Source: Pseudomonadota bacterium
GTDB taxonomy: Bacteria > Myxococcota_A > UBA9042 > GCA-2863065
Reading direction: 5' to 3'
NCBI GenBank assembly: GCA_005776725.1
Contig: SXOO01000031.1
Location: 1-45,909, forward strand
DNA: 45,909 nt
The notes beneath the pieces were generated by a model, which was given only the letters and a program-made list of their open reading frames with translations, was not told the DNA's origin and did no database searches. Every line of letters starts with the position of its first letter. Position 1 is the stretch's first letter. A program made the translations under genes and the position numbers. This document shows, one piece after another, positions 34,376 to 43,344 of this stretch.

Positions 34376-36231
34376 CGCCGCCTCGCGCCGTTTGGCTCCT
34401 CCCGATGCTCGGGCTCGCAACGGCGGCGCGGGCCGAGCGCGAGGGGTTCGACGCGTCGGGCTTCTGGCCGCGTCCGGGCGCCGACCGCGTCCTCTCGCTC
34501 GAGGGCAGCGAGGTCGCCCCTCGCTGGACCCCGTACGGCGGCCTCTGGCTCCACTACTTCCACAACCCGCTCGACCGCGAGACCCGCGCGGGTGACGACT
34601 CGGCCACCGCCGCCGTGGTGGAGCACCGCCTCCTCGGGCACCTCTCGATGGGCGTGGGTCTCTTCGACTGGGTAGACGTCGACGTCAGCCTCCCAGTGAT
34701 GCTGCTCTCCACGGGAGAGGTGGAGGGCGCGGGAGTCGGGGATCTGGCGTTCCGGATCCGCGGCGTGGCGCTGCGGCGCGACGCCGAGGACGATGGCTTC
34801 GGCCTCGGGTTCGGGGTGACGCTCACAGCGCCCACCGGAGATCCCGCCGCCTTCGCGGGCGACGGCGGGGTCACCGTGGGCCCGAACCTCGCGATGACCT
34901 ATGGCGTGGGTCCGGCGGTGATCCTGCTCAACGTGGGGCTGCGTTTCCGTACCGACGAGGGTGCCTTCGCCAACCTTGCGCTCGGCCACGAGCTCACCTA
35001 CGGCCTCGGCGTGGACCTCGAGGCCCATGAGAACGTCCGAGTGGGCGTCGAAGTGGTGGGGCGCACATCGCTCACGGCGCCGTGGTCGGGGAAGGTGGAC
35101 TCACCCCTCGAGATCGCCGCGGGGCCGCGCTTCCGGATCTTCAAGCACCTGTGGCTCGATCTGGCGGCGGCAGCGGGCGTGGTGGGTGGCTACGGCACGC
35201 CGGACTTCCGGGTGCTCACCGGGGTCCAGTGGGCCCCGATGTCGCGCGGCCCCTCCGATCGCGATCGGGACCGTATCCTCGATGACGCGGACGACTGCCC
35301 CGACGACGCCGAGGACCGCGACGGGCACGAGGACGACGACGGCTGTCCAGAGCTCGACAACGACAAAGACGGTGTGGCGGACCGCGACGACGGCTCGGCT
35401 GACGACACCGGCTTCGGGCGCTGTCGCGACGTGCCGGAGGACCGCGATGGGTTCCAGGACGACGACGGCTGCCCGGAGGCGGACAACGACCAGGACGGCG
35501 TGCCCGACCGGACGGATGGCTCGGACTGCTCCACGCCCGAGCGCGACCAGGTGTGCCGTGAGGGCGGCGGGCGCTGCCAGGACGGGCGTTGCGTCGACGA
35601 GGCGGGCTTCGGCCTCTGCAAGAACGACCGCGAAGACCCGGACGGCTGGGAGGACGACGACGGCTGCCCCGACAACGACAACGACGGCGACGGCTTCGTC
35701 GACGAGTTCGACGGCCCGCGGAACCCCGGGGATCGCCTCGGGTCGTGCCGCGACTACCCCGAGACGCGGAACAACTTCATGGACGACGACGGCTGCCCGG
35801 ACTCGACGTTCAAGATCTTCGAGGAGCCTGTGCCCATCGAGTTCAAGTTCGACGCCTTCGCTGTTCAAGACAGGTACAAGCCCATGCTGGACGACGTGGC
35901 GGAGGTGCTGAAGTCGCAGACGCAGGTGAAGCGCATCGAGGTCCAGGGCCACACGGACGACCGTGGCGCGCCGGACTACAACCGAGATCTCTCGCTGGCC
36001 CGGGCGACCGCAGTGGTGCAGTACCTGGTCTTCCGTGGCGTGCCGGAGGCCATGCTGACGCCAGTGGGACACGGCGAGGCGTGCCCCGTCTGGCCGGGCA
36101 AGTCCGAGGGCGCACGTCGCACGAACCGGCGCGTGAACCTCTTCATCGTGGACCCCGTGCCTGCCGGTCCCACACCGAAGCTCAAGTGGCCGCGGGCCGC
36201 GCGTATGAAGGGCTGCATGCCGGCGCCCTGA
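34372..36231 (+). CDS. OmpA-family protein with beta domain and calcium-binding linker
   Basis: This 619-aa protein has a signal peptide (MTPPRAVWLLPMLGLATAARA, cut near 21; shown for its LLPMLGLATAA core). Residues about 25-295 form a beta-barrel-like domain with amphipathic strands. About 300-490 are TSP3-type acidic repeats (DRDRDRILDDADDCPDD, DKDGVADRDDG, DNDGDGFVDEFDG) with paired Cys. The C-terminal OmpA domain (about 500-600) has IEVQGHTDDRGAPDYNRDLS, LARATAV and GEACP...RRTNRRVNLFI, the usual peptidoglycan-binding sequence. It should link the outer membrane to the cell wall. Its ATG overlaps the stop of the repeat protein (ATGA), suggesting the two act together. Confidence 0.93.
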   Translation: MTPPRAVWLLPMLGLATAARAEREGFDASGFWPRPGADRVLSLEGSEVAPRWTPYGGLWLHYFHNPLDRETRAGDDSATAAVVEHRLLGHLSMGVGLFDWVDVDVSLPVMLLSTGEVEGAGVGDLAFRIRGVALRRDAEDDGFGLGFGVTLTAPTGDPAAFAGDGGVTVGPNLAMTYGVGPAVILLNVGLRFRTDEGAFANLALGHELTYGLGVDLEAHENVRVGVEVVGRTSLTAPWSGKVDSPLEIAAGPRFRIFKHLWLDLAAAAGVVGGYGTPDFRVLTGVQWAPMSRGPSDRDRDRILDDADDCPDDAEDRDGHEDDDGCPELDNDKDGVADRDDGSADDTGFGRCRDVPEDRDGFQDDDGCPEADNDQDGVPDRTDGSDCSTPERDQVCREGGGRCQDGRCVDEAGFGLCKNDREDPDGWEDDDGCPDNDNDGDGFVDEFDGPRNPGDRLGSCRDYPETRNNFMDDDGCPDSTFKIFEEPVPIEFKFDAFAVQDRYKPMLDDVAEVLKSQTQVKRIEVQGHTDDRGAPDYNRDLSLARATAVVQYLVFRGVPEAMLTPVGHGEACPVWPGKSEGARRTNRRVNLFIVDPVPAGPTPKLKWPRAARMKGCMPAP

Positions 36232-36240
36232 GGCGCTCCG

Positions 36241-36281
36241 TCGCGCGCGCAGCGGTCCTGGCGCGCCGCCAGCGCGCGCGA
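36241..36281. terminator. GC-rich inverted repeat between convergent operons
   Basis: TCGCGCGCGC (36241-36250) is repeated in perfect inverse as GCGCGCGCGA (36272-36281), a 10-bp stem with a 21-nt loop that itself contains GCGG/CCGC. It lies ten bases past the OmpA-family stop and 15 bases from the end of the minus-strand operon. No T-tract is present, but the position favours a bidirectional terminator. Confidence 0.5.
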
Positions 36282-36295
36282 TGACCCGCGCCACA

Positions 36296-37543
36296 TCACA
36301 GCGCGAAGCGGAGGCCGCCTACCACGATCAACTCCAGCGCATCGAAGTCCAGCGCGATCTGCGCCGTGCTAGGGAATACCCCTGGCACGTAGTCCGGGAA
36401 GTTGGTCTCCACCACCGTCAAGCGCGCCGCCACGAACGGGGTGAGCGCGCCCACCAGCCTGCGGCTCAGCTCGAGGCTAAAGCTGGCCTCCACGCGCTGT
36501 CGAACGGCGTCGCTGAGGCCCGCGTCGCCGTCGAGGGGCGGGTGTCCGGCTGGCGCTTCGGGCGTCCAGCCCGCCGCAGCGGCGTAGCCATCTTCGGTCC
36601 ATGAGCGCCACGCGACGCGCGCCGCCGCCTCGAGCACCACGCGCTTGGGCAGTCGGGTGCGAGTCGATACACGCGCCCCCAGCTCCATCCAGGTGTCGTA
36701 GCCCTCGAAGAGATCGACGTTGGCGTCGAGCTCGCCCGCCAGGGTGACGCGAGTCCGCGCTGCCCCGAACCACCGGCTACCAGACGCTGCTACGCTGCCC
36801 CAAGCGGCTTCGTAGAGCGGGTTTGGTGCGGCGCCTCCGAGCGCCCCGTGCGTAGCGCCCGTCCCGGCGTCCCGCGCCAACTGGAACGGCGCCCGGCGCC
36901 AGCCTCCCGCCCCTTCCGCCCGCCAAGCCCAGCCTCTCCTTCGACCCCGTACGGCGAGCCGCGCCGCTACCGTGTCACGGTCAGAGGGCACCAGGTGGTC
37001 GGGCCGGAGCAGCGCGTCGTAGTCGGCGTCGCGATCGCCCACGCGGCGCTCCCAGCCGACCTCCGCATGGACCGAGAGCCGCTTCCGCACCCACGCGTCG
37101 AGGCGGAGGGACACGTCGGCGTCCAGGAGCCCGCGGCGGTCGGTGGTCGCGACGGCTCCGGTGGCGCGTCCCGCGGCGTCCAGTACTGGCTGGTAGGGGT
37201 CGGGCCAGCGGTCGCGCCAGACTCGGTCCAAGCCCAGCGTCACGCCCAGTCGGAGCCGCCGTGCCACTCGTCCCCCGAGGGCCAGGTCGGCGGCCACACG
37301 GGTCTGGTCCAGGCGTGAGCCGGCGCGGGACTCGGTGTGCGCGGTGAGGCGCGCGTCGAAGCGGCGGGGGCACCGCACTTCAACGCGAGCGCGCGCTCCC
37401 AGCTCCGCACCACCGGTGTCCACGCGGGCGAGCGACGCATCGGTGCGATAGGCGCCAGCGAAGGTGCCGTCGATCGGGAACGCCCACTGACATTTGAGGT
37501 CCGGAGGCGCCAACAGGATCAGGGCGGAGAGCCACGGGATCAT
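36296..37543 (-). CDS. Putative outer-membrane beta-barrel protein
   Basis: This 415-aa protein begins with a signal-like stretch (MIPWLSALILLAPPDLKC). The rest alternates short amphipathic strands with Gly, Arg and aromatic residues (for example RVEVRCPRRFDARLTAHTES, RLRLGVTLGLDRVW, RLSVHAEVGWERR, VVLEAAARVAWRSW) in the way of a transmembrane barrel of perhaps 16 strands. It ends GGLRFAL rather than with a terminal Phe. I do not recognise a family. The ATG at 37543 overlaps the upstream lipoprotein stop by 4 nt. As the last gene of the operon it is the likely outer-membrane part of the system (inference). Confidence 0.7.
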   Translation of the reverse strand: MIPWLSALILLAPPDLKCQWAFPIDGTFAGAYRTDASLARVDTGGAELGARARVEVRCPRRFDARLTAHTESRAGSRLDQTRVAADLALGGRVARRLRLGVTLGLDRVWRDRWPDPYQPVLDAAGRATGAVATTDRRGLLDADVSLRLDAWVRKRLSVHAEVGWERRVGDRDADYDALLRPDHLVPSDRDTVAARLAVRGRRRGWAWRAEGAGGWRRAPFQLARDAGTGATHGALGGAAPNPLYEAAWGSVAASGSRWFGAARTRVTLAGELDANVDLFEGYDTWMELGARVSTRTRLPKRVVLEAAARVAWRSWTEDGYAAAAGWTPEAPAGHPPLDGDAGLSDAVRQRVEASFSLELSRRLVGALTPFVAARLTVVETNFPDYVPGVFPSTAQIALDFDALELIVVGGLRFAL

Positions 37544-38904
37544 GGGCCACACGCCGCCGCCCACGCCGAGGCGGCCTCGACGAGCCCGGGGTCGGCGTCG
37601 GGCAGAGCCCCGAGCCGCGCCGCGGCCCGCTCCACGGCATCGCAGTCCCCTCGAGCCCGCGCCAGGGAGGCCCACCGGAGCGCCGCGTCATCGGCCCACG
37701 GGCCCCCATAATTCGCGGCGACCTCGAAGCGCCCCTCGGTGCCGGGGCCGCCGAGTCGCTCCTCGCAGCGCGCGGCGAAGTACGCTGCATCGTCCGCGCG
37801 GGTGCTGTGAGGGAACCTCGCCAGCACCTCGTCGAAGTCCGCCAAGGCGGTCGAGAGCAGTTCGGGGGTGCCCTCGTCGGCCAGGCGATAACGCGAGCGG
37901 GCGCGGTAGTACGTGGCGTCGTCCGCGTAGGCGCTGTTCACGGCCACGCTCGCGGCCGTGAGGTCCGCCACGGAGGCAGCCAGCGCGCCGCGCGCCACGA
38001 GCGCGCGCCCACGCCAGTACCGGGCCGCCGGTACCAGCGAACTTGCCGGGTGTGAGGCCACGAACGCGCCGACGGCCGCCTCCACGGCGTCGTAAGGCAC
38101 GAGGCTCGCCTCCGCCCGCGCCCAGACGAGGCGTGTGAGCCTGTAGGCTGCGTCGTCGACCCGGCTGGAGCTCGGGAAGCGCTCCGCGAACCCCCTGAAC
38201 GCCGCCTCCGCTACGTCGAGCTGGCCCAGCTCCTCGTGAGCGCGGCCGAGCGCGTACGCGGCGGCGTCAGCGAAGGGCCCATCAACGACAGCCTCGAGCG
38301 CCAGGATCGCGGCGGCCGGCCGTCCCGCATCGAGCGGCAGCCGCAAGCGCGCGAAGTCGGCGTCGTCGCGCAGCACGGAGCCCGGCGTGTCGGCAACGAG
38401 GCGTGCGAGCACTGCGCCGGCCGCCGCCTCGTCTACGGGCGCCAGCGCCGCTGCGAGCGCCAGACGCGCCGATGGGGCTGCGAGGTGCCGCGGAAATTGG
38501 GCGTCGAGCGCGCCCCACGCCGCGAACGCCACGGTGTCGGCGTCCCAGCGCCTGGCGGCACGCCCGAGCCAGAGTAGCGCCGCGGGGCGGGCCTCGTGCG
38601 CCACGCCGGGGCATGGCCCCAGCGCCCCCGCGACACCGCACATGGCGTCGAAGCCGGCGAGTGGCGCCAGCACCGTGACTGCGTCGCCGTTTCGGCCCAG
38701 CTCGCTGAGGCAGGCGCCGTACCACAGCGTGGCCGCCCGCAGCCGCTGGTCGGTGGAGGCCACCGCGCCGGGCGCGCTCGTGACCACCGCAACGCAGTCC
38801 CCGCGCGACCACGCGGCGGCCAGCGCCCCGAGCGGGTCGTCCCCCCCGTCCCACGGCGAGAGCTCGCAGCCCGCGAGGCTCAGCGCGGCGAGTCGCCTCA
38901 GCAT
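37540..38904 (-). CDS. TPR-like outer-membrane lipoprotein (YbgF/BamD-like repeats), second copy
   Basis: This 454-aa lipoprotein has a short signal ending in the perfect lipobox LAGC (C13). The mature chain is almost all helical repeats of about 37-40 residues with the pattern D-AAY-x-LGRAHEELG-x-L-x-VAEAAF-x-x-F-x-x-x-FP-x-S, recalling the tetratricopeptide-like folds of YbgF and BamD. It resembles the gene just upstream and is probably an old paralogue, more diverged in its first half. The ATG at 38904 overlaps the previous stop by 7 nt. It probably scaffolds other members of the system beneath the outer membrane. Confidence 0.82.
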   Translation of the reverse strand: MLRRLAALSLAGCELSPWDGGDDPLGALAAAWSRGDCVAVVTSAPGAVASTDQRLRAATLWYGACLSELGRNGDAVTVLAPLAGFDAMCGVAGALGPCPGVAHEARPAALLWLGRAARRWDADTVAFAAWGALDAQFPRHLAAPSARLALAAALAPVDEAAAGAVLARLVADTPGSVLRDDADFARLRLPLDAGRPAAAILALEAVVDGPFADAAAYALGRAHEELGQLDVAEAAFRGFAERFPSSSRVDDAAYRLTRLVWARAEASLVPYDAVEAAVGAFVASHPASSLVPAARYWRGRALVARGALAASVADLTAASVAVNSAYADDATYYRARSRYRLADEGTPELLSTALADFDEVLARFPHSTRADDAAYFAARCEERLGGPGTEGRFEVAANYGGPWADDAALRWASLARARGDCDAVERAAARLGALPDADPGLVEAASAWAAACGP

Positions 38905-40226
38905 CCGGCCGTGGCCAACGCCGTGGCTGCCTTGTCTACATACGCTGACGCGGGTACCGCTGCTTCGAGCGCTGCGGCGTCTGTCTTGGCGCCCGTGCAG
39001 CTGCCCTGAGCGAGGTGGCTGAGGAGCCGGTAGTAGTACGCGTTGTCGACGTACGCGCTGGTGGGCCAGGTCGACACGAGGGTGCCGAGGGATGCGATGG
39101 CCTTGGCGTACCCGCTCGTGGCGCCGGCCTTGGCCAGCTCGTAGTGGGAGCGGCCTGCGTAATAGGCGCTGTCGTCGGCATAGCCTGACGTCGGCCAGTC
39201 GGCGGCGAAGGTCTCGAGCTCGCCCACAGCGGCAGCGAAGTCTCCGAGCTTGTAGTGGCAACGTCCCGTGAAGTAGCGGGCGTTGTCTTGGTAGATGCTG
39301 TTCGGGAAGGCGGCGCGGAAGGACGCGAAGCGCTCGAGCGCGCCTGCGTAGTCTTCCAGCCGATAGCGTGACATGGCCCCGTAGTAACGGCCGTTGTCCT
39401 CGTAGAGGCCGCCCGGGTAATCGACGATCAGGGTGGCGAAGCGTGCCTCGGCGTCGGCATAGCGGGCCTCGGTGTACGCGGTACGGCCGGACCAATAGAG
39501 CGCAGCGTCGCGGTAGCTGGACTCGGGGTGGCTGATGACGTCGGCGAAGGCTACCTCGGCCTTCGCGTACTGCAGAAGCTCGAAGTGGCTCCGCCCCACG
39601 TAATAGAGCGCGTTGTCGGCGAGGACGTCTGTAGGCCACTTGGCGATGAAGGCATCGAGCGTGGAGAGCGCCGACGCGTAGTCGAGCAGCTCGTAGTCGG
39701 TGCGCCCGAGGTAGTAGGTGGCGTCCGGCAGCAGAGCGCTGCTGGCGTGACTCGAGACGAACGCCGCGAAGCCCGTGCGTGCGCCCGGGTAGTCCTGGAG
39801 CTCGAAGCGGCACCGGGCTGTCAGGTACAGGGCGTTGTCCCGTCGGACGCTCCCGGGGAAGTCAGTGAGGAACGCCGCGAACGCGGCCTTTGCTCCCTCG
39901 AAGTCGAGAGCGTCGTAGAGGGCCAGCGCGGCCTGGAACGCCTTCTCGTCGGCCGCCTCGGGGTCCACGCTCGAGCCATCCGTGCTCCCCGCGTCGGTGG
40001 TGTCGGTGCCGTCCAGTGGATCGAGACCATCGCTGCCGTCCGCCGCGGCGTCCGCCCCGTCCGCCGCGGCATCGGCTTCGTCCGCGCCGTCGGTGCCGTC
40101 GGTGCCGCCAGCCCCGTCAGGCGCCCCGTCGGAGGAGTCCACGGCGGCGATGGTGCCGCCGCCGTCCGCAGACTCGGACGCGCAGGCCAGGGAGAGGGCG
40201 AGGACAAGGACCAGTCGTGACTTCAT
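38898..40226 (-). CDS. TPR-like outer-membrane lipoprotein (YbgF/BamD-like repeats), first copy
   Basis: This 442-aa protein has a signal ending LSLAC (C15), then a low-complexity acidic linker (about 20-90; DG, DAAADG and TDGTDG runs). From about 93 onward there are about eight well-conserved repeats of 36-38 residues with the pattern S-x-Y-x-D-x-A-x-YY-x-GRS-x-YEL-x-x-Y-x-x-A. The conserved A, Y and G positions resemble Tol-Pal-associated YbgF and BamD repeats. The linker would let the repeats reach through the periplasm. It is joined by overlaps of 4 nt (upstream) and 7 nt (downstream). The function is inferred from architecture. Confidence 0.85.
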   Translation of the reverse strand: MKSRLVLVLALSLACASESADGGGTIAAVDSSDGAPDGAGGTDGTDGADEADAAADGADAAADGSDGLDPLDGTDTTDAGSTDGSSVDPEAADEKAFQAALALYDALDFEGAKAAFAAFLTDFPGSVRRDNALYLTARCRFELQDYPGARTGFAAFVSSHASSALLPDATYYLGRTDYELLDYASALSTLDAFIAKWPTDVLADNALYYVGRSHFELLQYAKAEVAFADVISHPESSYRDAALYWSGRTAYTEARYADAEARFATLIVDYPGGLYEDNGRYYGAMSRYRLEDYAGALERFASFRAAFPNSIYQDNARYFTGRCHYKLGDFAAAVGELETFAADWPTSGYADDSAYYAGRSHYELAKAGATSGYAKAIASLGTLVSTWPTSAYVDNAYYYRLLSHLAQGSCTGAKTDAAALEAAVPASAYVDKAATALATAGC

Positions 40227-42466
40227 TGGGGTGCTCCAGGTGCGAGGCGCGCCCCGAGGCGCGCCCAGTTGGGGTCTAGAGGCTTCTTGGTACTGGCGGC
40301 GTGTAGGCGCTCGCGCGCGGCGTCCGCGGGCCCATGGCTGACCAGCAGAGAGAGCGCTTGAAGGGACGTGGGCGCGCGGTCGAGGGCGCGGAGAAGCGCG
40401 GCCACGGCGTCGGCGGTCCGGCGCGACGCGAGGTGGACGCGCGCCAGCACCACCAGGGCCCGCGAGCTGGGGCGCTCTTCACCGGTGAGCGGCGCCAACA
40501 CGGCGGCCGCCTCATCGAGGCGCCCCGCGTCGCGGTGCTGGCGGGCCAGAGTGAGCGCGGCTTTCTCGTGTCGTGGTTCCAGCCGCAGCACGCGCTCGAG
40601 CTCGTTGCGTGCGGCCTCGGTCCTCCCGAGCTTCTGAAACTGCAGCGCGAGGTTGAACCGCAGGGCGGCGCTCGAGGGCTCACGATCGAGCGCTTCCCCC
40701 AGCACCTCGACCGCGAGGTCGGGGCGTTCCTGCCGGGCGTAGACTACGGCCAGGTTCTGCCAGGCCTTCACGTTGTCCTCGTCCACGGCCAGGAGCCGCC
40801 GGTACGTCTCGGCGGCCCCCGCGAGGTTGTTCGTCTCCCGTTGGGCGAGCGCCAGGTTGAACAGCGCCGGGGGGTGGTTCGGCTGGAGCTTGAGCGCCGA
40901 GCGGTACGCCGCGATGGCGCCGGTGTGGTCCCCCTGGGCGGCGCGCTCCACGCCCAGGTTCACGGCTGCCTTGAGGTTCTTCGGGTCGACCTCGAGGACC
41001 TTCGCATAGGCCGCCGCCGCCGCGGCGTGATCGTCGGCCTCGGCGGCGAGCTTGCCCAGGTTGTAGAGCGCCGCCGAGTAGCCCGGACGGCGGGCGATGG
41101 CGGCCTCGAAGCGCTCCCGCGCCTCCACGAGGTCGCCCTGGTGTTTCTTCACCAGCCCCTGGTTCATGATGGCCGCCGGGCCGAGCGTCGGATCCGACTC
41201 CACGAGGGCCAGCTCACGCAGCGCGTCGTCGAAGCGCCCCAGCGCGTCGAGAGCGAGCGCGAGGTTGAGCCGCGCGTCCGGGTAGGAGCCCTGAGGCGAG
41301 GCGGTGCGAGCCAGCGCCAACGCGCGCTCGTAGGCCTGCACAGCCTCGAGGTGGCGCTCCTCGCGATAAGCGATGCGGCCCAGGTTGAAGTGTGGCTCGG
41401 GGCGGTCGGGGAACTCCCGGGTCAGGCGCTCGAACGTGGCTTTGGCGTCCGAGACACGGTCTAGCTCGAGGGCCGCAAGCGCGAAGTTGTAGTGCGCCTT
41501 GAAGAAGCGCCGGTCCATCTGCGCCGCGCGCTCGTAGTGCGTCATCGCCGCCTGGCGGTCGCCGTCCGTGGAGGACAGGCGGCCCCGCAGGAAGTGGGCC
41601 GGCGCGAAGTCCGGCGCCAGCGCCACGAGCTGCTCGAGTACGAGGCCGGCGCGCTGCCGGTCCAGCCGTTCGGCGCTCTTGAAGAGGAGCGCCGCTTGGT
41701 TGTAGCGCGGCAGCAGGTAGCTCGGCCGGAACTCGATCGACCGCTCGTACACGACGAGCGCCGCCTTTCGGTTGCCCGAGCGCGAGTAGGCGAGCCCGAG
41801 GGCGCACAACGCCGCGGCTTTGGCGTCGTTGCCGCCGAGCTCGGTAGCGGCCTGGAAGAGCTCCTTGGCCCGCGCCGTCGCGCCGGCCGAGAGCTCGAGG
41901 AGCCCCAGGTTGTACGTGGCCGCGAAGTCGCGGGGCGTGAGCGCCAGGACCGCCAGATAGTCGGCCCGAGCCCCCTCTACGTCCCCCTCGCGCCCCCGCG
42001 CTAGCGCGCGATTGTAGTGTGCCCGCTGATAACCACCGTCGATCGCGAGCGCCTTGTCGAAGGCGTCGCGGGCGCCGCGTGGGTTGCCCGCGCGCAAACG
42101 AAACACACCCACCTCGTTCCATGCCGGCGCTGTGGCCAGGGTGTCGACCACGCGCTCGGCCACGGCGAGAGCCGCCTTGTGGTCATTGGCTCGCGAGAGC
42201 CGCCGCGCCTCGGCCAGCTCGGGGCTATCGAGCGTGGGGTCTCCCACCGCCCCCTGGCTGGACGCCACGATGCCGTCCTCTTGCAGCTGCGCCTCGTCCC
42301 AGCCGAGCTCCTGGGGCGTGACGACGATTACGGTCTCGCGCCGCGCCCACACGGCCGCTTCGCCGTCGAGCCAAGCAGTGAGCCCGATCAGGGCAGCCAA
42401 GACCAACGTATGGGGAACGAAGGACTCTCGGAGCACGAAGCGCACCGTCGACATCGCGGCGCTCAT
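40223..42466 (-). CDS. Inner-membrane TPR protein (about 18 repeats)
   Basis: This 747-aa protein has one transmembrane segment near the start (about 16-32, VLAALIGLTAWL) and then tetratricopeptide repeats from about 75 to 740, most of the 34-residue type with A-x-x-x-Y-x-x-A and a Pro at the end (for example AIAAYRSALKLQPNHPPALFNLALAQ). The TPR part would be periplasmic if the N-terminus is cytoplasmic. TPR arrays bind peptides or partner proteins, so this is a likely hub between the transglutaminase, the ligase and the lipoproteins. It overlaps the ligase gene by 4 nt. Repeat count is approximate. Confidence 0.9.
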   Translation of the reverse strand: MSAAMSTVRFVLRESFVPHTLVLAALIGLTAWLDGEAAVWARRETVIVVTPQELGWDEAQLQEDGIVASSQGAVGDPTLDSPELAEARRLSRANDHKAALAVAERVVDTLATAPAWNEVGVFRLRAGNPRGARDAFDKALAIDGGYQRAHYNRALARGREGDVEGARADYLAVLALTPRDFAATYNLGLLELSAGATARAKELFQAATELGGNDAKAAALCALGLAYSRSGNRKAALVVYERSIEFRPSYLLPRYNQAALLFKSAERLDRQRAGLVLEQLVALAPDFAPAHFLRGRLSSTDGDRQAAMTHYERAAQMDRRFFKAHYNFALAALELDRVSDAKATFERLTREFPDRPEPHFNLGRIAYREERHLEAVQAYERALALARTASPQGSYPDARLNLALALDALGRFDDALRELALVESDPTLGPAAIMNQGLVKKHQGDLVEARERFEAAIARRPGYSAALYNLGKLAAEADDHAAAAAAYAKVLEVDPKNLKAAVNLGVERAAQGDHTGAIAAYRSALKLQPNHPPALFNLALAQRETNNLAGAAETYRRLLAVDEDNVKAWQNLAVVYARQERPDLAVEVLGEALDREPSSAALRFNLALQFQKLGRTEAARNELERVLRLEPRHEKAALTLARQHRDAGRLDEAAAVLAPLTGEERPSSRALVVLARVHLASRRTADAVAALLRALDRAPTSLQALSLLVSHGPADAARERLHAASTKKPLDPNWARLGARLAPGAPQ

Positions 42467-43344
42467 ATCGCGATCCCCAGTGCGTCGAGGCGCGCCCGCA
42501 GCCCGATGCCGTTCACGTTCTGAATCTCGAGGCCTGGCCTTGCGTTGATCTCCAGCACCAGCGGCCCCCACGCATCGTCCACCACCACGTCCACTCCCAG
42601 GTACCGCAGGGGAACGGCGCGGCCGGCGCGCACCGCTACGTCGCAGATCGTGGCCCAGCCAGGGACCCGGAGGTCGAGGAGGGGAGCGCCGCTATCCGGG
42701 TGCGCCTCGACCACGCGCCGGCGCCACCAGGCGCGCGTGATGGCGCCCGTGCTGACGTCGACGGCGAGCCCGAGCGCTCCCTGGTGCAGGTTGGCGCGAC
42801 CGTCGGACGCGAGGGTGGGCACGCGCAGCATCGCGAGCACGGGCTCGTGATCCACGACGATCACGCGTACGTCGGTGAGCCCTTGGGGGAAGAGCGAGGC
42901 GAAGAAGGGTGAGGGTCGTAGACGTGGCTCCACCACGGCCACGTCGCCCCGGTCGAGCGAGTATACGCCGTACACGATGTCGGCCACGTGTTTCCGCAGC
43001 TGATCGCGAGTGAGCCAGCGGTTGCCTGCCGTCCGCAGCCGCTCCCCCGCTTGCTCGGCAATGACCAGGATGCCGCGGCCGCCCGACCCCTGGGCCGGCT
43101 TCACCACGAACTCGGGAAGGTGGCCGATCCGCGCCCCTAGCTCTCGGATCTCACCGAAGTGCGAGAACGTGGCCAGCGTGGGCGCCACCGGGACCCCGGC
43201 CTCGCGCAGAATACGCTTGGCGAGGAGCTTGTCGTCCGCCACTGGGAAGTCACGGCGCTGGTTGCGGGGCAGGATCCCGAGCACGTTCCGGCGGTTCATG
43301 CCCACCACCACTCGGGCGGCCTCAATCCAGTGCGCCAAGCTCAC
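42463..43344 (-). CDS. ATP-grasp ligase, alpha-L-glutamate-ligase-like (RimK-related)
   Basis: This 293-aa enzyme belongs to the RimK-related 'alpha-L-glutamate ligase-like' ATP-grasp branch. It has the family's entry GMNRRN (15-20) and PVADDKLLAKRIL (34-46), the ATP-binding strand FVVKPAQGSGGRGI (79-92; K82), and the metal-binding LVLEINARPGLEIQN near the C-terminus. Such enzymes add an amino acid or peptide to a carboxylate using ATP. It starts with GTG overlapping the transglutaminase stop (GTGA). No signal is seen, so it acts in the cytoplasm. Pairing with a 7TM transglutaminase is a known association and suggests peptide tag addition and processing; the exact substrate is unknown. Confidence 0.88.
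   Translation of the reverse strand: MSLAHWIEAARVVVGMNRRNVLGILPRNQRRDFPVADDKLLAKRILREAGVPVAPTLATFSHFGEIRELGARIGHLPEFVVKPAQGSGGRGILVIAEQAGERLRTAGNRWLTRDQLRKHVADIVYGVYSLDRGDVAVVEPRLRPSPFFASLFPQGLTDVRVIVVDHEPVLAMLRVPTLASDGRANLHQGALGLAVDVSTGAITRAWWRRRVVEAHPDSGAPLLDLRVPGWATICDVAVRAGRAVPLRYLGVDVVVDDAWGPLVLEINARPGLEIQNVNGIGLRARLDALGIAI

Noticed and set aside
32243..34420. A 725-codon minus-strand open frame opposite the calcium-repeat protein.
   Set aside because: It mirrors the DxD repeats as Val/Ala-rich sequence without a signal or domain; the sense frame has clear repeats and a C-terminal tail.
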